A DNA stretch of 55,605 nucleotides from Longimicrobium sp. (GTDB lineage: Bacteria > Gemmatimonadota > Gemmatimonadetes > Longimicrobiales > Longimicrobiaceae). The translations under genes and the position numbers were made by a program. Below the pieces are notes generated by a model, which saw only the letters and a list, made by a program, of their open reading frames with translations, was not told where the DNA came from and did not search any database. The stretch lies in the NCBI GenBank assembly GCA_036377595.1, contig DASUYB010000158.1, positions 1 to 55,605 on the forward strand. Reading direction: 5' to 3'. Positions 1-7,554 of the stretch are shown piece after piece; position 1 is the stretch's first letter, and every line of letters begins with the position of its first letter.

Positions 1-131
1 CAGTGCGGGCACGGCTCACTCTGCTTCGTGCGTTGGCGCGCCATCTCCCTCTCCAGGCTTGGGGAAGCCAGCGAAACCCAGGCGCGAGAAGCTATCTGTT
101 CGATTCGTCCATGTCAAAGGGAGTCACTACC

Positions 132-190
132 GATCTATAACTGCGTCGGCACGCGATTCAGTCGGACGCACCAACACTTCCTCCGGACTT
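132..190 (+). repeat. Degenerate dispersed repeat half (GATCTATAA...CTCCGGA)
   Basis: These 59 bases align with the reverse complement of 3903-3959 with roughly a dozen mismatches. Both begin GATCTATAAC, share GCACGCGAT and end with CCTCCGGA. The partner copy is continuous with a larger element (3903-4024) of the GTCATC-bounded family, so this is read as a diverged half of that family. Confidence 0.6.
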
Positions 191-218
191 GGTATAACCG
201 CGGGAGATGGAGATGACG

Positions 219-250
219 AGACGCCGGCAGCCTCCGCGCTGCCGGCGTCT
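219..250 (+). terminator. Hairpin, possible terminator
   Basis: The arms AGACGCCGGCAGC (219-231) and GCTGCCGGCGTCT (238-250) are perfectly complementary over 13 bp with a 6-base loop. The following bases (TCGTTCTTCGG) are only moderately T-rich, so termination is plausible for a plus-strand gene lying left of the window but not certain. Confidence 0.45.
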
Positions 251-438
251 TCGTTCTTCGGCTTCGATGAGCGGGGATCAGGGGGAGGGATGGGGGAGGG
301 AGACCGCGGCGTGGGCAATGGCTTCGGCTCACCGCGCTGAGTTCTCCCCCGCCCCTGCGCAGCGGGGGAGGGGGTCGGGGGGAAGGGGCCCTCCGCGGCC
401 GCACGAGAGCCGGCTCGAGGGTATAATCGCTTCCCCCC

Positions 439-1122
439 TCAATCGCTGTACACGTTGCGAGACCTGGGGCAATCGGCCATGTACCACCGCCCCCCGATCG
501 CGCGCAGGTTGCGGCAGTCGAAGGGGATGGCGCCCGCGACGCCGTCCGCGTAGAACAGCGACGGCTCGAACACCCCGTCGGTGTGGAACACCAGTCCGCC
601 GTCCACCGGCCGCGGGCTGGTGAGGCGGTGCGCGAGCAGGTCGCGCAGGAGCACGCCATCGTCGAGCAGTGGATTCATGGGCACGTCCGGCGGGGTGAAT
701 GCGCGAACGCGCGCGGCCAGCGCATCCAGCTCCGTCGCATGGGAGGAGACGTACGCCTCCGTCCCCGCGCGCGCGGCCGGCTCCAGCAGTGCGATCCCAC
801 CCGCGAACACGGCGGCGGCCAGAAGCATCGCCTTCACGTCGTCGCGCTCGCGCGTGGTGACGGCGCAGACGAACATCGCCAGTGCGCCCGCCGGGAACAG
901 GATCATGAACGAGATCGCCAGTCCCAGGAACTCCCACCCGTGCAGCCAGGGCGAGGCGGCCGCGCTCGCCACCGGCAGCAGCCCGCCGATGACGCACGCG
1001 GTCGCGCCCCCGGTGCGCACCCGGCGAAGGTGGTCTTCGCGCTCGCCGGGGCGCGCGGTGAGCTGCTGCGGCGCGTCCGGGGGAACGATCGCCAGTGCCG
1101 GCGCGGCGGCGGGCGCGCTCAC
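439..1122 (-). CDS. Hypothetical membrane protein, 227 aa
   Basis: I do not recognise the family. The protein has three likely membrane helices near residues 39-58, 63-86 and 97-112. A soluble C-terminal domain follows, ending in two cysteines separated by a Gly-Gly-Arg-Trp-Tyr stretch. The GTG start at 1122 overlaps the stop of the upstream DUF4173 gene (GTGA), so it is translationally coupled as the last gene of a three-gene minus-strand operon. Longer reading upstream runs through the DUF4173 gene in the wrong frame and is rejected. Its role is unknown; the context suggests a membrane-associated partner of the DUF4173 protein. Confidence 0.8.
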   Translation of the reverse strand: MSAPAAAPALAIVPPDAPQQLTARPGEREDHLRRVRTGGATACVIGGLLPVASAAASPWLHGWEFLGLAISFMILFPAGALAMFVCAVTTRERDDVKAMLLAAAVFAGGIALLEPAARAGTEAYVSSHATELDALAARVRAFTPPDVPMNPLLDDGVLLRDLLAHRLTSPRPVDGGLVFHTDGVFEPSLFYADGVAGAIPFDCRNLRAIGGRWYMADCPRSRNVYSD

Positions 1123-2672
1123 GAACGCCCCGCCGGCGCGGGGCAGGCGGAGCGCAGCTCGGCCTCGCGCGCCTTCACCGCCGCCACGGCGCGCGAGCGG
1201 CCCAGGCTCCACGCGCGCCAGTCCTCGCCAGCGCCGCTCCACGCGCCCAGCAGCCTCGACGCGACCGTGCAGCGCCCGTCCGCCGGCACGGCGTCCAGCC
1301 GCCGCAGCAGCGCGGGAACGGCGTCGCCGCTGAGCGAGGCGGCGTACAGCGCGTCGAAGCGCACCGGCGAGGCGTGGCGCGCGGCGTTCACCCGCACGAT
1401 CAGCGCGTCGGGATTCGCCACGTGCAGCAGCACCACCGTCTCCACCGCCGCCGTCAGCGCGCCGAAGGCGAAGCGCTCGCGCCGGCCGCGCAGCACCGTC
1501 CAGCCGAACCATGCGAACACCGCCGTCAGCCAGAGCATGAACGCGGTGGTGTACACGCGCAGCTCGGTCAGCCCGTACGCGCTCAGGTACAATCCCATCC
1601 GGTGCAGCGCCGAGGCGATGATCACGAACACCAGCGCCACCATCGCCCCCGCGGCCACGCGGAAGATGCGCTCGGCACGCGGCTCCTGCTTCCGCAGCAG
1701 CCAGTGCATCCCCATCAGCAGCGGCAGCGCCAGCCCGGCCACCGCGCACAGCTCGAAGAACCCGCGCCGCGCGTAGGCGCTGAAGGTGGCCGTCCCCGGC
1801 GCCACCAGGTCGGCGTAGCTGCCGAAGAAGTGCGGCAGCTGCACGACCACGAAGGTGAGGAAGAGCGCGTCCAGCAGCCCCAGCACCGTCGCGATCTCCA
1901 CGATCCCCAGCGACGGCGCGGGGAGCGGCGGCGGCGCGACGGTCCCCGCCGGGAGCTGCGGCGCGGCCTGGGGACGGAGCACCAGTCCCCGCAGCACCCC
2001 CGCCGCCAGCCACGCAAAGAGAAGCGCGAGCAGGAGATGCGAGGTCGCCAGCGGCACGTCGAGGCTGAAGGTGGAGGTGACGAGCGAGTCGAACGCCGCG
2101 TCCGCCGCCACCAGCAGCGAGCCGAACAGCAGGAGCAGGGGGATGGCGATGGCGATGCCGCGCGCGGCCGCCAGCGCGTGGCGCGTCCACCCCTCGCGCG
2201 GGAGCTCGCGCCAGCGCACGTCGCTCGAGACGAGGAGCCCGGCGCCGAAGACGGCCATGAACATCGCCTCCAGCAGCCCCGCGCCGTAGCGCGCCAGCCC
2301 GGCGACGCGGACGCTGCCGCCGCGCGCGTGGTAGACCGCGAGCCCCAGGATCACGCACAGCGCGGTCAGGTCGAGCGCCTTCAGCGCCGGCGAGTCGCGC
2401 CACGCCATCAGCGCGGCCACGGTGAGCGCGACCGGCATCCACCCCGCGTACGCGTCGTCCGTCTCCGTCCACCGCTGCAGCGCGGCGGCGGCGGCCACGA
2501 GCGCGATCACCCACAGCGTCACGTTGGCGCCCCACGGGATCGGCCGCAGCAGCGCGTCGCCGAGCACGCCCAGCGCCAGCGCCGCGCCGGTGACGCCCAG
2601 GCCGTGGCGGGTGCGCGGGCTCAGCGGCAGCCGCTCGGTGGCCGCGACGGCGGGAAGGGTCGATTCGCTCAT
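1119..2672 (-). CDS. DUF4173 domain integral membrane protein
   Basis: A 517-residue polytopic membrane protein. The central part reads like DUF4173: a helix followed by FVVVQLPHFFG, then YARRGFFELCAVAGLALPLL, a signature I associate with this family. The C-terminal third is soluble and rich in Ala and Arg. The ATG at 2672 overlaps the TGA of the flavoprotein gene (ATGA) and the gene ends in a GTGA overlap with the next one. The three genes therefore form one translationally coupled operon. The biochemical function of DUF4173 proteins is not established. The family name rests on recognised motifs only. Confidence 0.85.
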   Translation of the reverse strand: MSESTLPAVAATERLPLSPRTRHGLGVTGAALALGVLGDALLRPIPWGANVTLWVIALVAAAAALQRWTETDDAYAGWMPVALTVAALMAWRDSPALKALDLTALCVILGLAVYHARGGSVRVAGLARYGAGLLEAMFMAVFGAGLLVSSDVRWRELPREGWTRHALAAARGIAIAIPLLLLFGSLLVAADAAFDSLVTSTFSLDVPLATSHLLLALLFAWLAAGVLRGLVLRPQAAPQLPAGTVAPPPLPAPSLGIVEIATVLGLLDALFLTFVVVQLPHFFGSYADLVAPGTATFSAYARRGFFELCAVAGLALPLLMGMHWLLRKQEPRAERIFRVAAGAMVALVFVIIASALHRMGLYLSAYGLTELRVYTTAFMLWLTAVFAWFGWTVLRGRRERFAFGALTAAVETVVLLHVANPDALIVRVNAARHASPVRFDALYAASLSGDAVPALLRRLDAVPADGRCTVASRLLGAWSGAGEDWRAWSLGRSRAVAAVKAREAELRSACPAPAGRS

Positions 2673-3856
2673 GCGACGGATGCCTCCTGCGCGCGCCCCG
2701 GCTTCACGGAGCGCGGGGTGATGGGGATGACGCCGCGCTCCTCGCCCGTGTCGGGGAACGAGCCGCGGCCGAAGAAGACGTGCGATGCCAGCGGCCGCAG
2801 CAGCGGCGACCGCAGCGCCGCGCACGCGAGCTCGGCGGCCAGGGGAGACCGCACCGCGGAGAGGACGCGGCGCATCGCCAGGCGCGAGCGGAAGCGGCGG
2901 CGGAACGCGTTCCCCGCGTACGGCGCCAGCGCGGCGGGATTTCCCGTCTCCAGGAAGTCGCCCGTGACGCGCGCGGCCAGGGCGGAAAGGCGGATGCAGG
3001 GATCCAGTCCCCCCGCGGTCAGGGGGGAGACGGCGCCGGCCGCATCGCCCACCAGCAGCCCGCGGGTCGACGCGATGCGCGGGAGCACGCCGCCCACGGG
3101 GATGCGTCCGCCGCGCCGCTCGTCCGCGATCATCCCACGTAGCCCGAAGCGGTCCTGCACGCGCTCGCGGAAGCGGCGCAGCGCCTCGGCGGGGCGGAAG
3201 CGCGCCGCGTAGCCGCCCACGCCCAGGTGCACCTCCTCGCCGTCCGCGACCACCCAGGCGAGGTAGCCGGGCGCCAGCCCGGGATCGATCCAGCAGTGGA
3301 AGCACGGCGGCCCGTCCGTGGTTACGCGGAACACCTCCTCCACGCCGACGATCCACTCGCGATTCTCGGAGAGCCCCAGCGCGGAGGCCACGCGCGAGCT
3401 CGCCCCGTCCGCGCCGACGACGAAGCGCGCGCGGACGCTCCATCCCCGCGAACCGGTCTCCAGCAGGACGATGCTGTGCGTCCCGTCGTCCAGCACCCCC
3501 GCGAAGCGGGTCCCCGGCGCCCACGCCACGCCCGCGGCGGCGCACGCGTCCAGCATCCGCCCGTAGAGCGCGCCCATCCGGCCCACGCGGAACTCCGTCG
3601 CCGCGCTCTCCAGCGGCAGCGCGCGGCCGCGCGGCGAGTAGAGCACCACGTGGCGCACGGGCGGGCCGAGGCAGTCGTCGGACAGGTCGAAGTCCTCCAG
3701 CGTGCGGCGGACGAAGATCCCCGTCGTGTGCACCGCGCGGTCGAGCGCCGTCTTCTGGTCGGCGAGGAGGACGCGCAGGCCGCGCTCCGCCAGCCGTCGC
3801 GCCGTCTCCAGCCCCGCCAGCCCGGCGCCGATCACCACCACGTCGTAGTCGCTCAC
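2669..3856 (-). CDS. FAD-dependent oxidoreductase, geranylgeranyl reductase-like
   Basis: A 395-residue flavoprotein of the geranylgeranyl reductase/PHBH fold. The N-terminus VVVIGAGLAGLETARRLAE is the GxGxxG dinucleotide-binding motif. The second FAD signature, GDAAGAVSPLTAGGL near residue 280, is typical of geranylgeranyl reductase-like enzymes that saturate isoprenoid chains. A VGADGASS motif precedes it near residue 148. The substrate is not shown by the sequence; an isoprenoid such as a quinone or lipid tail is a family-based guess. It is the first gene of the operon with DUF4173 and the 227-aa protein. The uppS isoprenoid gene lies just upstream in the same direction, beyond an intergenic repeat. 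Confidence 0.88.
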   Translation of the reverse strand: MSDYDVVVIGAGLAGLETARRLAERGLRVLLADQKTALDRAVHTTGIFVRRTLEDFDLSDDCLGPPVRHVVLYSPRGRALPLESAATEFRVGRMGALYGRMLDACAAAGVAWAPGTRFAGVLDDGTHSIVLLETGSRGWSVRARFVVGADGASSRVASALGLSENREWIVGVEEVFRVTTDGPPCFHCWIDPGLAPGYLAWVVADGEEVHLGVGGYAARFRPAEALRRFRERVQDRFGLRGMIADERRGGRIPVGGVLPRIASTRGLLVGDAAGAVSPLTAGGLDPCIRLSALAARVTGDFLETGNPAALAPYAGNAFRRRFRSRLAMRRVLSAVRSPLAAELACAALRSPLLRPLASHVFFGRGSFPDTGEERGVIPITPRSVKPGRAQEASVA

Positions 3857-3902
3857 CCCCCTCCCCTCCCGTCTCGGATCGACTGAAGAAGTCTGAAATC
3901 AG

Positions 3903-4024
3903 ATCCGGAGGACGCGCTGGTGCGGCTCACCGGATCGCGTGCGGACGCGGTTATAGATCCTTCGGCCTGCAACCTTCTTGTGCAGACGCTGGTTGCGGTC
4001 TGGCCGGCCTCAGGATGACGTCGG
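3903..4024 (-). repeat. Dispersed repeat of the GTCATC-bounded family
   Basis: About 120 bases between the flavoprotein gene and uppS. Read on the minus strand it begins GTCATCCTGAGGCCGGCCAG, passes GCAGGCCGAAGGATCTATAA and ends CTCCGGATCT. The 3952-4024 part matches 23875-23946 in the same orientation and 23471-23539 inverted. The 3903-3959 part matches 132-190. It fills nearly the whole gap, carries no ORF and may act at transcript ends. Confidence 0.75.
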
Positions 4025-4072
4025 TGCACTGCGCACGGCACTCCCGCACTTCGCACTTCCGCACTTCCGCAC

Positions 4073-4795
4073 TCACGCACTCTTCTCCATCACCCGCCCG
4101 AAGCGGCGCTCGCGGCGATGGAACTCGGCCACGGCCTCGCCCAGCGCGCCGGCGTCGAAGTCCGGCCACATGCGCGGGGTGAAGTGCAGCTCAGCGTACG
4201 CGCACTCCCAGAGCAGGAAGTCGCTCAGGCGCTGCTCGCCGCCGCTGCGGATCAGCAGGTCGACGTCGGGCGCCGGCTCGCCCGCGCCCACCGCGGCACC
4301 CAGATGGGCGGCGAACTCATCGCGCGTCGTCTCGCGGCCCGCGGCGAGGGCGGCGGCGCGGAGGATGGCGTCGCGCGCGGAATAGTCGATCGCCAGGCGG
4401 AGATGGAGCCGCCCGCCGCCCGCCGTCGCCTCCTCCGCGCCGGCGATGGCGCGCGCCAGCACGTCCGGCAGCCGGTCGCGCCGGCCGATCACGGTCAGCC
4501 GCACGCCGTTCTCGATCAGCTTCGCGGTCTCGCTGGCGAGGTAGGAGCGGAAGAGGCGCATCAGCGCGCCCACCTCGCGCGGCGGACGCTGCCAGTTGTC
4601 GGAGCTGAACGCGTACAGCGTCAGCGTTCCGACGCCCAGCCCGGGCGACGCCTCGACCACGCGCCGCACCGCCCTGGCGCCCGCGCGGTGCCCGGCCACG
4701 CGGGGAAGGCCGCGCGCGTTGGCCCAGCGCCCGTTGCCGTCCATGATCATCGCGACGTGCAGCCCGCCCCGTCCCAGACCCAAAGTGCTCTGCAT
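4073..4795 (-). CDS. uppS: Isoprenyl transferase (undecaprenyl pyrophosphate synthase)
   Basis: Cis-prenyltransferase that condenses isopentenyl pyrophosphate units to make the C55 lipid carrier for peptidoglycan and polysaccharide export. Family motifs are present in order: [10 protein letters not shown] with the catalytic Asp near the N-terminus, then [13 protein letters not shown]. Last comes [19 protein letters not shown], where Ser-Gly-Gly replaces the usual Thr-Ser-Gly. At 240 residues it is of normal length. I chose the ATG at 4795; an in-frame GTG at 4831, four bases after the upstream stop, is an alternative that adds 12 residues. Neither has a good ribosome site. An operator-like palindrome (4786-4804) covers the chosen start codon, which is odd. 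Confidence 0.9.
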   Translation of the reverse strand: MQSTLGLGRGGLHVAMIMDGNGRWANARGLPRVAGHRAGARAVRRVVEASPGLGVGTLTLYAFSSDNWQRPPREVGALMRLFRSYLASETAKLIENGVRLTVIGRRDRLPDVLARAIAGAEEATAGGGRLHLRLAIDYSARDAILRAAALAAGRETTRDEFAAHLGAAVGAGEPAPDVDLLIRSGGEQRLSDFLLWECAYAELHFTPRMWPDFDAGALGEAVAEFHRRERRFGRVMEKSA

Positions 4796-4804
4796 CGCAA
4801 AGTA
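4786..4804 (-). promoter_or_regulatory. Operator-like palindrome 2 (TACTTTGCGATGCAGAGCA)
   Basis: On the minus strand this 19-mer matches TGCTTTGCGATGTAAAGCA at 5845-5863 (plus strand) at all but three positions. It lies three bases downstream of a TTGACC (4813-4808). It sits between the winged-helix regulator gene and uppS and includes the chosen uppS ATG. I infer a second binding site of the same regulator; whether it controls uppS or marks a downstream start is open. Confidence 0.5.
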
Positions 4805-4834
4805 TCCGGTCAAAAAAATATGGCGATCCACCCG

Positions 4835-5197
4835 TCAGCGGTCGCGGACGGCCTGGATGATCGCCTCCATGTGGTTGAGGTACGCCTCCAGGGCGCCGCG
4901 CCCGGCGTCGGTCAGCCGGAACTCGGTGCGGGGGACGCGCCCCTCGAACTTCTTGGTGCACTCCACGTAGCCGGCCTCCTCGAGCTTGCGGGCGTGCACG
5001 CTCAGGTTGCCGTCGGTGAGCCCCATCATGTCCTTGAGCTCGTTGAACGCCAGCGACTCGTTGACCGCCAGCGCGCTCACGATCCCCAGGCGCACGCGCT
5101 CGTGGATCAGCCGGTCGAGCTCGGGCGCCCCCGCCTCGGCGCCCCCGGCAACGCTGCGCAGCGGGTCGGCCGCCGTCCTGCGTGCCGCGTCAGCCAC
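4835..5197 (-). CDS. Winged-helix transcriptional regulator, 120 aa
   Basis: A small MarR/ArsR-like regulator of the type often annotated as winged-helix DNA-binding domain or transcriptional regulator. Residues ~30-100 show the helix-turn-helix: [20 protein letters not shown] then [18 protein letters not shown] as recognition helix, followed by a wing with [10 protein letters not shown]. The start overlaps the end of the membrane-protein gene by eight bases, so the two are co-translated. This regulator-plus-small-membrane-protein pairing suggests autoregulation through the palindrome upstream of the pair (5846-5862). The effector is unknown. Confidence 0.88.
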   Translation of the reverse strand: MADAARRTAADPLRSVAGGAEAGAPELDRLIHERVRLGIVSALAVNESLAFNELKDMMGLTDGNLSVHARKLEEAGYVECTKKFEGRVPRTEFRLTDAGRGALEAYLNHMEAIIQAVRDR

Positions 5198-5807
5198 CGT
5201 ACCTCCTTGCGATCACGGTTCCGAACACCACGTGCAGGCCGCCGAACCCCGCGGCCATGAACGCGTCGCCCCACCCGGCGGGCGCCAGCAGCGCGGCGGC
5301 GCCCACCACCATGGTGCTGAAGCCCATCACCGGCACCACGCGCACCGAGTTGGTGCCCGCGGTCACGATCCCCGCGCCGTACAGCAGCAGCCACATCCCG
5401 GGCAGCATCCCCGTCATCCCCGCGCGGAACAGCACCAGCGTGAGGAACGCGCCCGCGGCCAGCGGCGGGGCCAGCGAGAGCACGAACTTGCGCCCGGGGC
5501 CGGAGCGGATCGGCTCGCCCATCGCCCGCGCCTTCATGGCGGTGGTCACCACGCCGATCCCCATCGACACGACGGCCGCGATGACCCACGTCGCCAGCCA
5601 CATCTCGGGGCTGGATTGGCTCGACGCCAGCCATGCGGCCAGCGCGCCGGCGATGCCGATCACCACCTGTCCCCACCCGGACACGGCGGTGAAGCTCCCC
5701 GCGCGCTCCATCGTCTGCCGGATGAAGCGGAGGTTGTCCATCGCGCGCTCGTGCAGCTCGAGCGGCGGTTCCTCCGGAGGCCTGCGGAACGGGATGATCT
5801 TCGCCAT
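5190..5807 (-). CDS. Hypothetical membrane protein paired with winged-helix regulator
   Basis: A 205-residue protein. The cytoplasmic N-terminal ~55 residues contain [20 protein letters not shown] and are followed by about five or six hydrophobic helices rich in Gly, Ala and Met. I do not assign a family. Such proteins are commonly encoded directly before a small winged-helix regulator and may be sensors or targets of it. I chose the ATG at 5807 because a TTGACA/CATCAT promoter predicts transcription starting at about 5808, which would make the mRNA nearly leaderless. An upstream ATG at 5828 would lie within the promoter. Confidence 0.75.
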   Translation of the reverse strand: MAKIIPFRRPPEEPPLELHERAMDNLRFIRQTMERAGSFTAVSGWGQVVIGIAGALAAWLASSQSSPEMWLATWVIAAVVSMGIGVVTTAMKARAMGEPIRSGPGRKFVLSLAPPLAAGAFLTLVLFRAGMTGMLPGMWLLLYGAGIVTAGTNSVRVVPVMGFSTMVVGAAALLAPAGWGDAFMAAGFGGLHVVFGTVIARRYGG

Positions 5808-5814
5808 GTCACGG

Positions 5815-5862
5815 ATGATGGGGTGCATGTCCGCGTCTGTCAAGTGCTTTGCGATGTAAAGC
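5815..5862 (-). promoter_or_regulatory. Promoter with palindromic operator for the membrane-protein/regulator operon
   Basis: On the minus strand a perfect TTGACA (5843-5838) is followed by a 17-base spacer and CATCAT (5820-5815) as a -10. Directly upstream of the -35 is the imperfect palindrome GCTTTGCGATGTAAAGC (plus strand 5846-5862). A near copy lies at 4786-4804. The placement suits control by the winged-helix protein encoded in the operon. Confidence 0.6.
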
Positions 5863-5943
5863 AGAATGTGTGCCGCGGAATCCCCGCTCCAGAGGGGATG
5901 GTGGAGATGGAAATCGGTGGGGATGGAAATCGGTGGAGGATAT

Positions 5944-6084
5944 GCGAGTGAACTCGCGGCTACAACGACGCACAGTCCGCCTTCGCGGACTTCGTTCGTC
6001 GCGAGCTCCGTAGCGGCGAATTGCGCCGGCGTCCGCAGTCCGCGAAGGCGGACTTCGTGTGGTTGTAGCCGCGACTTCAGTCGC
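5944..6084. repeat. Inverted repeat with AGTCCGCCTTCGCGGACT core
   Basis: Two arms of about 48 bases (5944-5992 and 6037-6084) are complementary with a handful of mismatches. Each contains CTCGCGGCTACAAC or its variant GTCGCGGCTACAAC plus the core AGTCCGCCTTCGCGGACT, which is itself a small palindrome. The loop is about 45 bases. Related elements occur at 13185-13390 and 15627-15885. It lies between the regulator operon promoter and the end of the ATPase operon. Confidence 0.8.
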
Positions 6085-6106
6085 ACTCTCCTTCCGGAAG
6101 GCGGCC

Positions 6107-6931
6107 CTATCGCACGGCGCCCGCGCTCACCAGCACGCCCCAGCCGGGCGAGAAGTCGGTGTAGCCGCGCACGACCTCGGCGCGGAGGTATTCGCGGCGG
6201 CCGATGCGGAGGCCGGCGCGCACCTCGCCGAGCGATTCGTTGCCGCGGATCTCGTGGTGGCCGGCGCCGACCTGCTGGCCGAGGACGGTGATCGCGGGGA
6301 CGACAAGCCCGACATCGTACTCGGCCTTCACCGCGTAGACGAGGAGATCGTCCTGCTCGAAGTCCGGGTCGCGGGTGCCGAAGATCCCCACGCCTGCCTC
6401 CGCCTGCACCGCGACGGATCCGCGACGCGCCCGACCGCCGATGGTGGCGAAGAAGTCGGTGGCGTCGCGGTCCAGGCCCACGCGGTTGTCCGTCGTCGGC
6501 AGGCGCGCGCCGAAGCGCAGGACGGCGGCCACCGGCGCGCGCTCCCCCGTCAGCCGCACCGCCGTGGCGATGCGGTAGTCGCCCGCGTCGTGGCGGCGGC
6601 CGTCCGCATCCGGCGCCACCTCCGGCTCCGGCGCCGCGAAGGCGCGCTCGTCGCGAAAGATGCGCTGTACGGTGCCGCCGGCTTCGATCACCACGCGGCC
6701 GGTGCGCCACGCCGCGCGGAAGTTGCCCGCCTCCCACAGCGTCCCCTCCGTCCCCGCGAGCGAGGCGCGCTGGTCGGAGAGCCACCCGCCGCCGACCTCG
6801 CCCATCACCACACCTTCGCCGTCGAGCAGCCGCCAGTCGAACGCGTCGAGGGGGCGCAGCTGGGCGGATGTGGAGTGAGGGATCAAGCAGAGGAAAATGG
6901 CGAGCGCCAGATACCTTCCGACCTTCGCCAT
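6107..6931 (-). CDS. Exported protein, probable outer-membrane barrel, 274 aa
   Basis: The N-terminus is a clear signal peptide ([20 protein letters not shown], cleavage near residue 23). The rest alternates short polar and hydrophobic stretches such as [27 protein letters not shown] and [20 protein letters not shown], with Gly-rich turns. This suggests a beta-barrel ending in strand-like residues [11 protein letters not shown] do not recognise a family. Its ATG shares one base with the TGA of the DUF4276 gene (TGATG), so it is coupled to the ATPase/DUF4276 pair. An exported protein in such an operon is unexpected. It may be a true third component or simply a neighbour. Confidence 0.78.
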   Translation of the reverse strand: MAKVGRYLALAIFLCLIPHSTSAQLRPLDAFDWRLLDGEGVVMGEVGGGWLSDQRASLAGTEGTLWEAGNFRAAWRTGRVVIEAGGTVQRIFRDERAFAAPEPEVAPDADGRRHDAGDYRIATAVRLTGERAPVAAVLRFGARLPTTDNRVGLDRDATDFFATIGGRARRGSVAVQAEAGVGIFGTRDPDFEQDDLLVYAVKAEYDVGLVVPAITVLGQQVGAGHHEIRGNESLGEVRAGLRIGRREYLRAEVVRGYTDFSPGWGVLVSAGAVR

Positions 6932-7554
6932 CACGCAGTACTCCCGAGCTTCTCCTGGACCGTTGTCCACAGGCGATCGCAATGCGGTGCGCGCGCCCTC
7001 ACCTTCGCAGGATCGAGCCGCTCCAGGAGCAGCGGCGAGTGGCGCATCTTGTGGTACTCGCCCTTCCGTGTGGCTCGCGTGGCCTTTGCGAGTGCCGCCA
7101 TGATCGCGGACTTCTCGATCTGCTCGACCTTCTGGTTCTTCGGCAGCGCGGCGCCGGCAAAGCCCTGGCCGTAGAAGTCGGCGAGAACCTTGGAATCGGC
7201 GAGGAACCAGCTCTCCATCACCTGCACCATCAACTGGCACTGATCGTCACCAACGTGGGAGAGATCCCACTCGTCACCGGGCGGCGGCGCCTGCAGGTGA
7301 GCGCGCGGCGAACCCTCCACCGGGCGCTCGGCATCGACGAGAAGCAGGTTGAAGGCGTCGGGATGCGTCTTCAGCGCAAGGAGAAAATCCTCGTACGTCT
7401 GATTGCGGGAGCCGCACAGGATGATCTGCCACCGGACACGACGGCTGCGCGCCTGCGCGTTCAGCTCGCCAAGAAACGTGGCGAATGCCTGACGCAGGCG
7501 CGCCTTTCCCTCCTTATCCCCGCCGCCCTCGATGTACAGACGGATCTCCGTCAC
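6931..7554 (-). CDS. DUF4276 family protein, TOPRIM-like
   Basis: A 207-residue protein matching DUF4276 in style. The N-terminal strand ends in the acidic motif [10 protein letters not shown] (Glu9, Asp13) and a second acidic motif [10 protein letters not shown] has Asp74 and Glu76. This EG...DxE arrangement resembles TOPRIM metal-binding sites of OLD-type nucleases. The GTG start at 7554 overlaps the stop of the ATPase gene (GTGA). In known defence systems an ABC-type ATPase sensor is paired with a TOPRIM effector (OLD/Gabija, PARIS). By analogy this is a candidate nuclease effector. The nuclease activity is inferred, not shown. Confidence 0.82.
   Translation of the reverse strand: MTEIRLYIEGGGDKEGKARLRQAFATFLGELNAQARSRRVRWQIILCGSRNQTYEDFLLALKTHPDAFNLLLVDAERPVEGSPRAHLQAPPPGDEWDLSHVGDDQCQLMVQVMESWFLADSKVLADFYGQGFAGAALPKNQKVEQIEKSAIMAALAKATRATRKGEYHKMRHSPLLLERLDPAKVRARAPHCDRLWTTVQEKLGSTA

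Larger units (their letters stand above)
1..438. other. Intergenic stretch with repeat remnant and two hairpins
   Basis: No convincing gene is visible; the open frames here have no start with a ribosome site and no family resemblance. The stretch holds a degenerate copy of a dispersed repeat (132-190) and a perfect 13-bp stem hairpin (219-231 with 238-250). It also has a G/C-rich hairpin with 9-bp arms (344-352 with 362-370). The first hairpin could end a plus-strand transcript entering from the left, although its T tail is poor. The hairpins are close to the 3' end of the minus-strand operon that finishes at 439. Confidence 0.6.

Noticed and set aside
28-340. Two small plus-strand open frames in the left intergenic region
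   Set aside because: They read through a dispersed repeat and hairpins, with no ribosome site and no homology pattern; the frame 59-340 matches the repeat at 3903-3959 when translated.
1095-3212. Long plus-strand open frame opposite the DUF4173 and flavoprotein genes
   Set aside because: It is the Arg/Gln/His-rich antisense shadow of GC-rich genes, lacks family motifs and has no ribosome site. The same holds for other very long open frames opposite real genes, for example 27591-30800 (minus) opposite the array and antiporter, and 49870-52374 (minus) opposite the DUF2723 gene.
4796-4831. Longer uppS from GTG 4831
   Set aside because: The 12 added residues (Phe-Leu-Thr-Gly-Tyr-like) fall in an AT-rich operator/promoter-like stretch, and the UppS family needs only the later start. 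It is kept as an alternative, not chosen.
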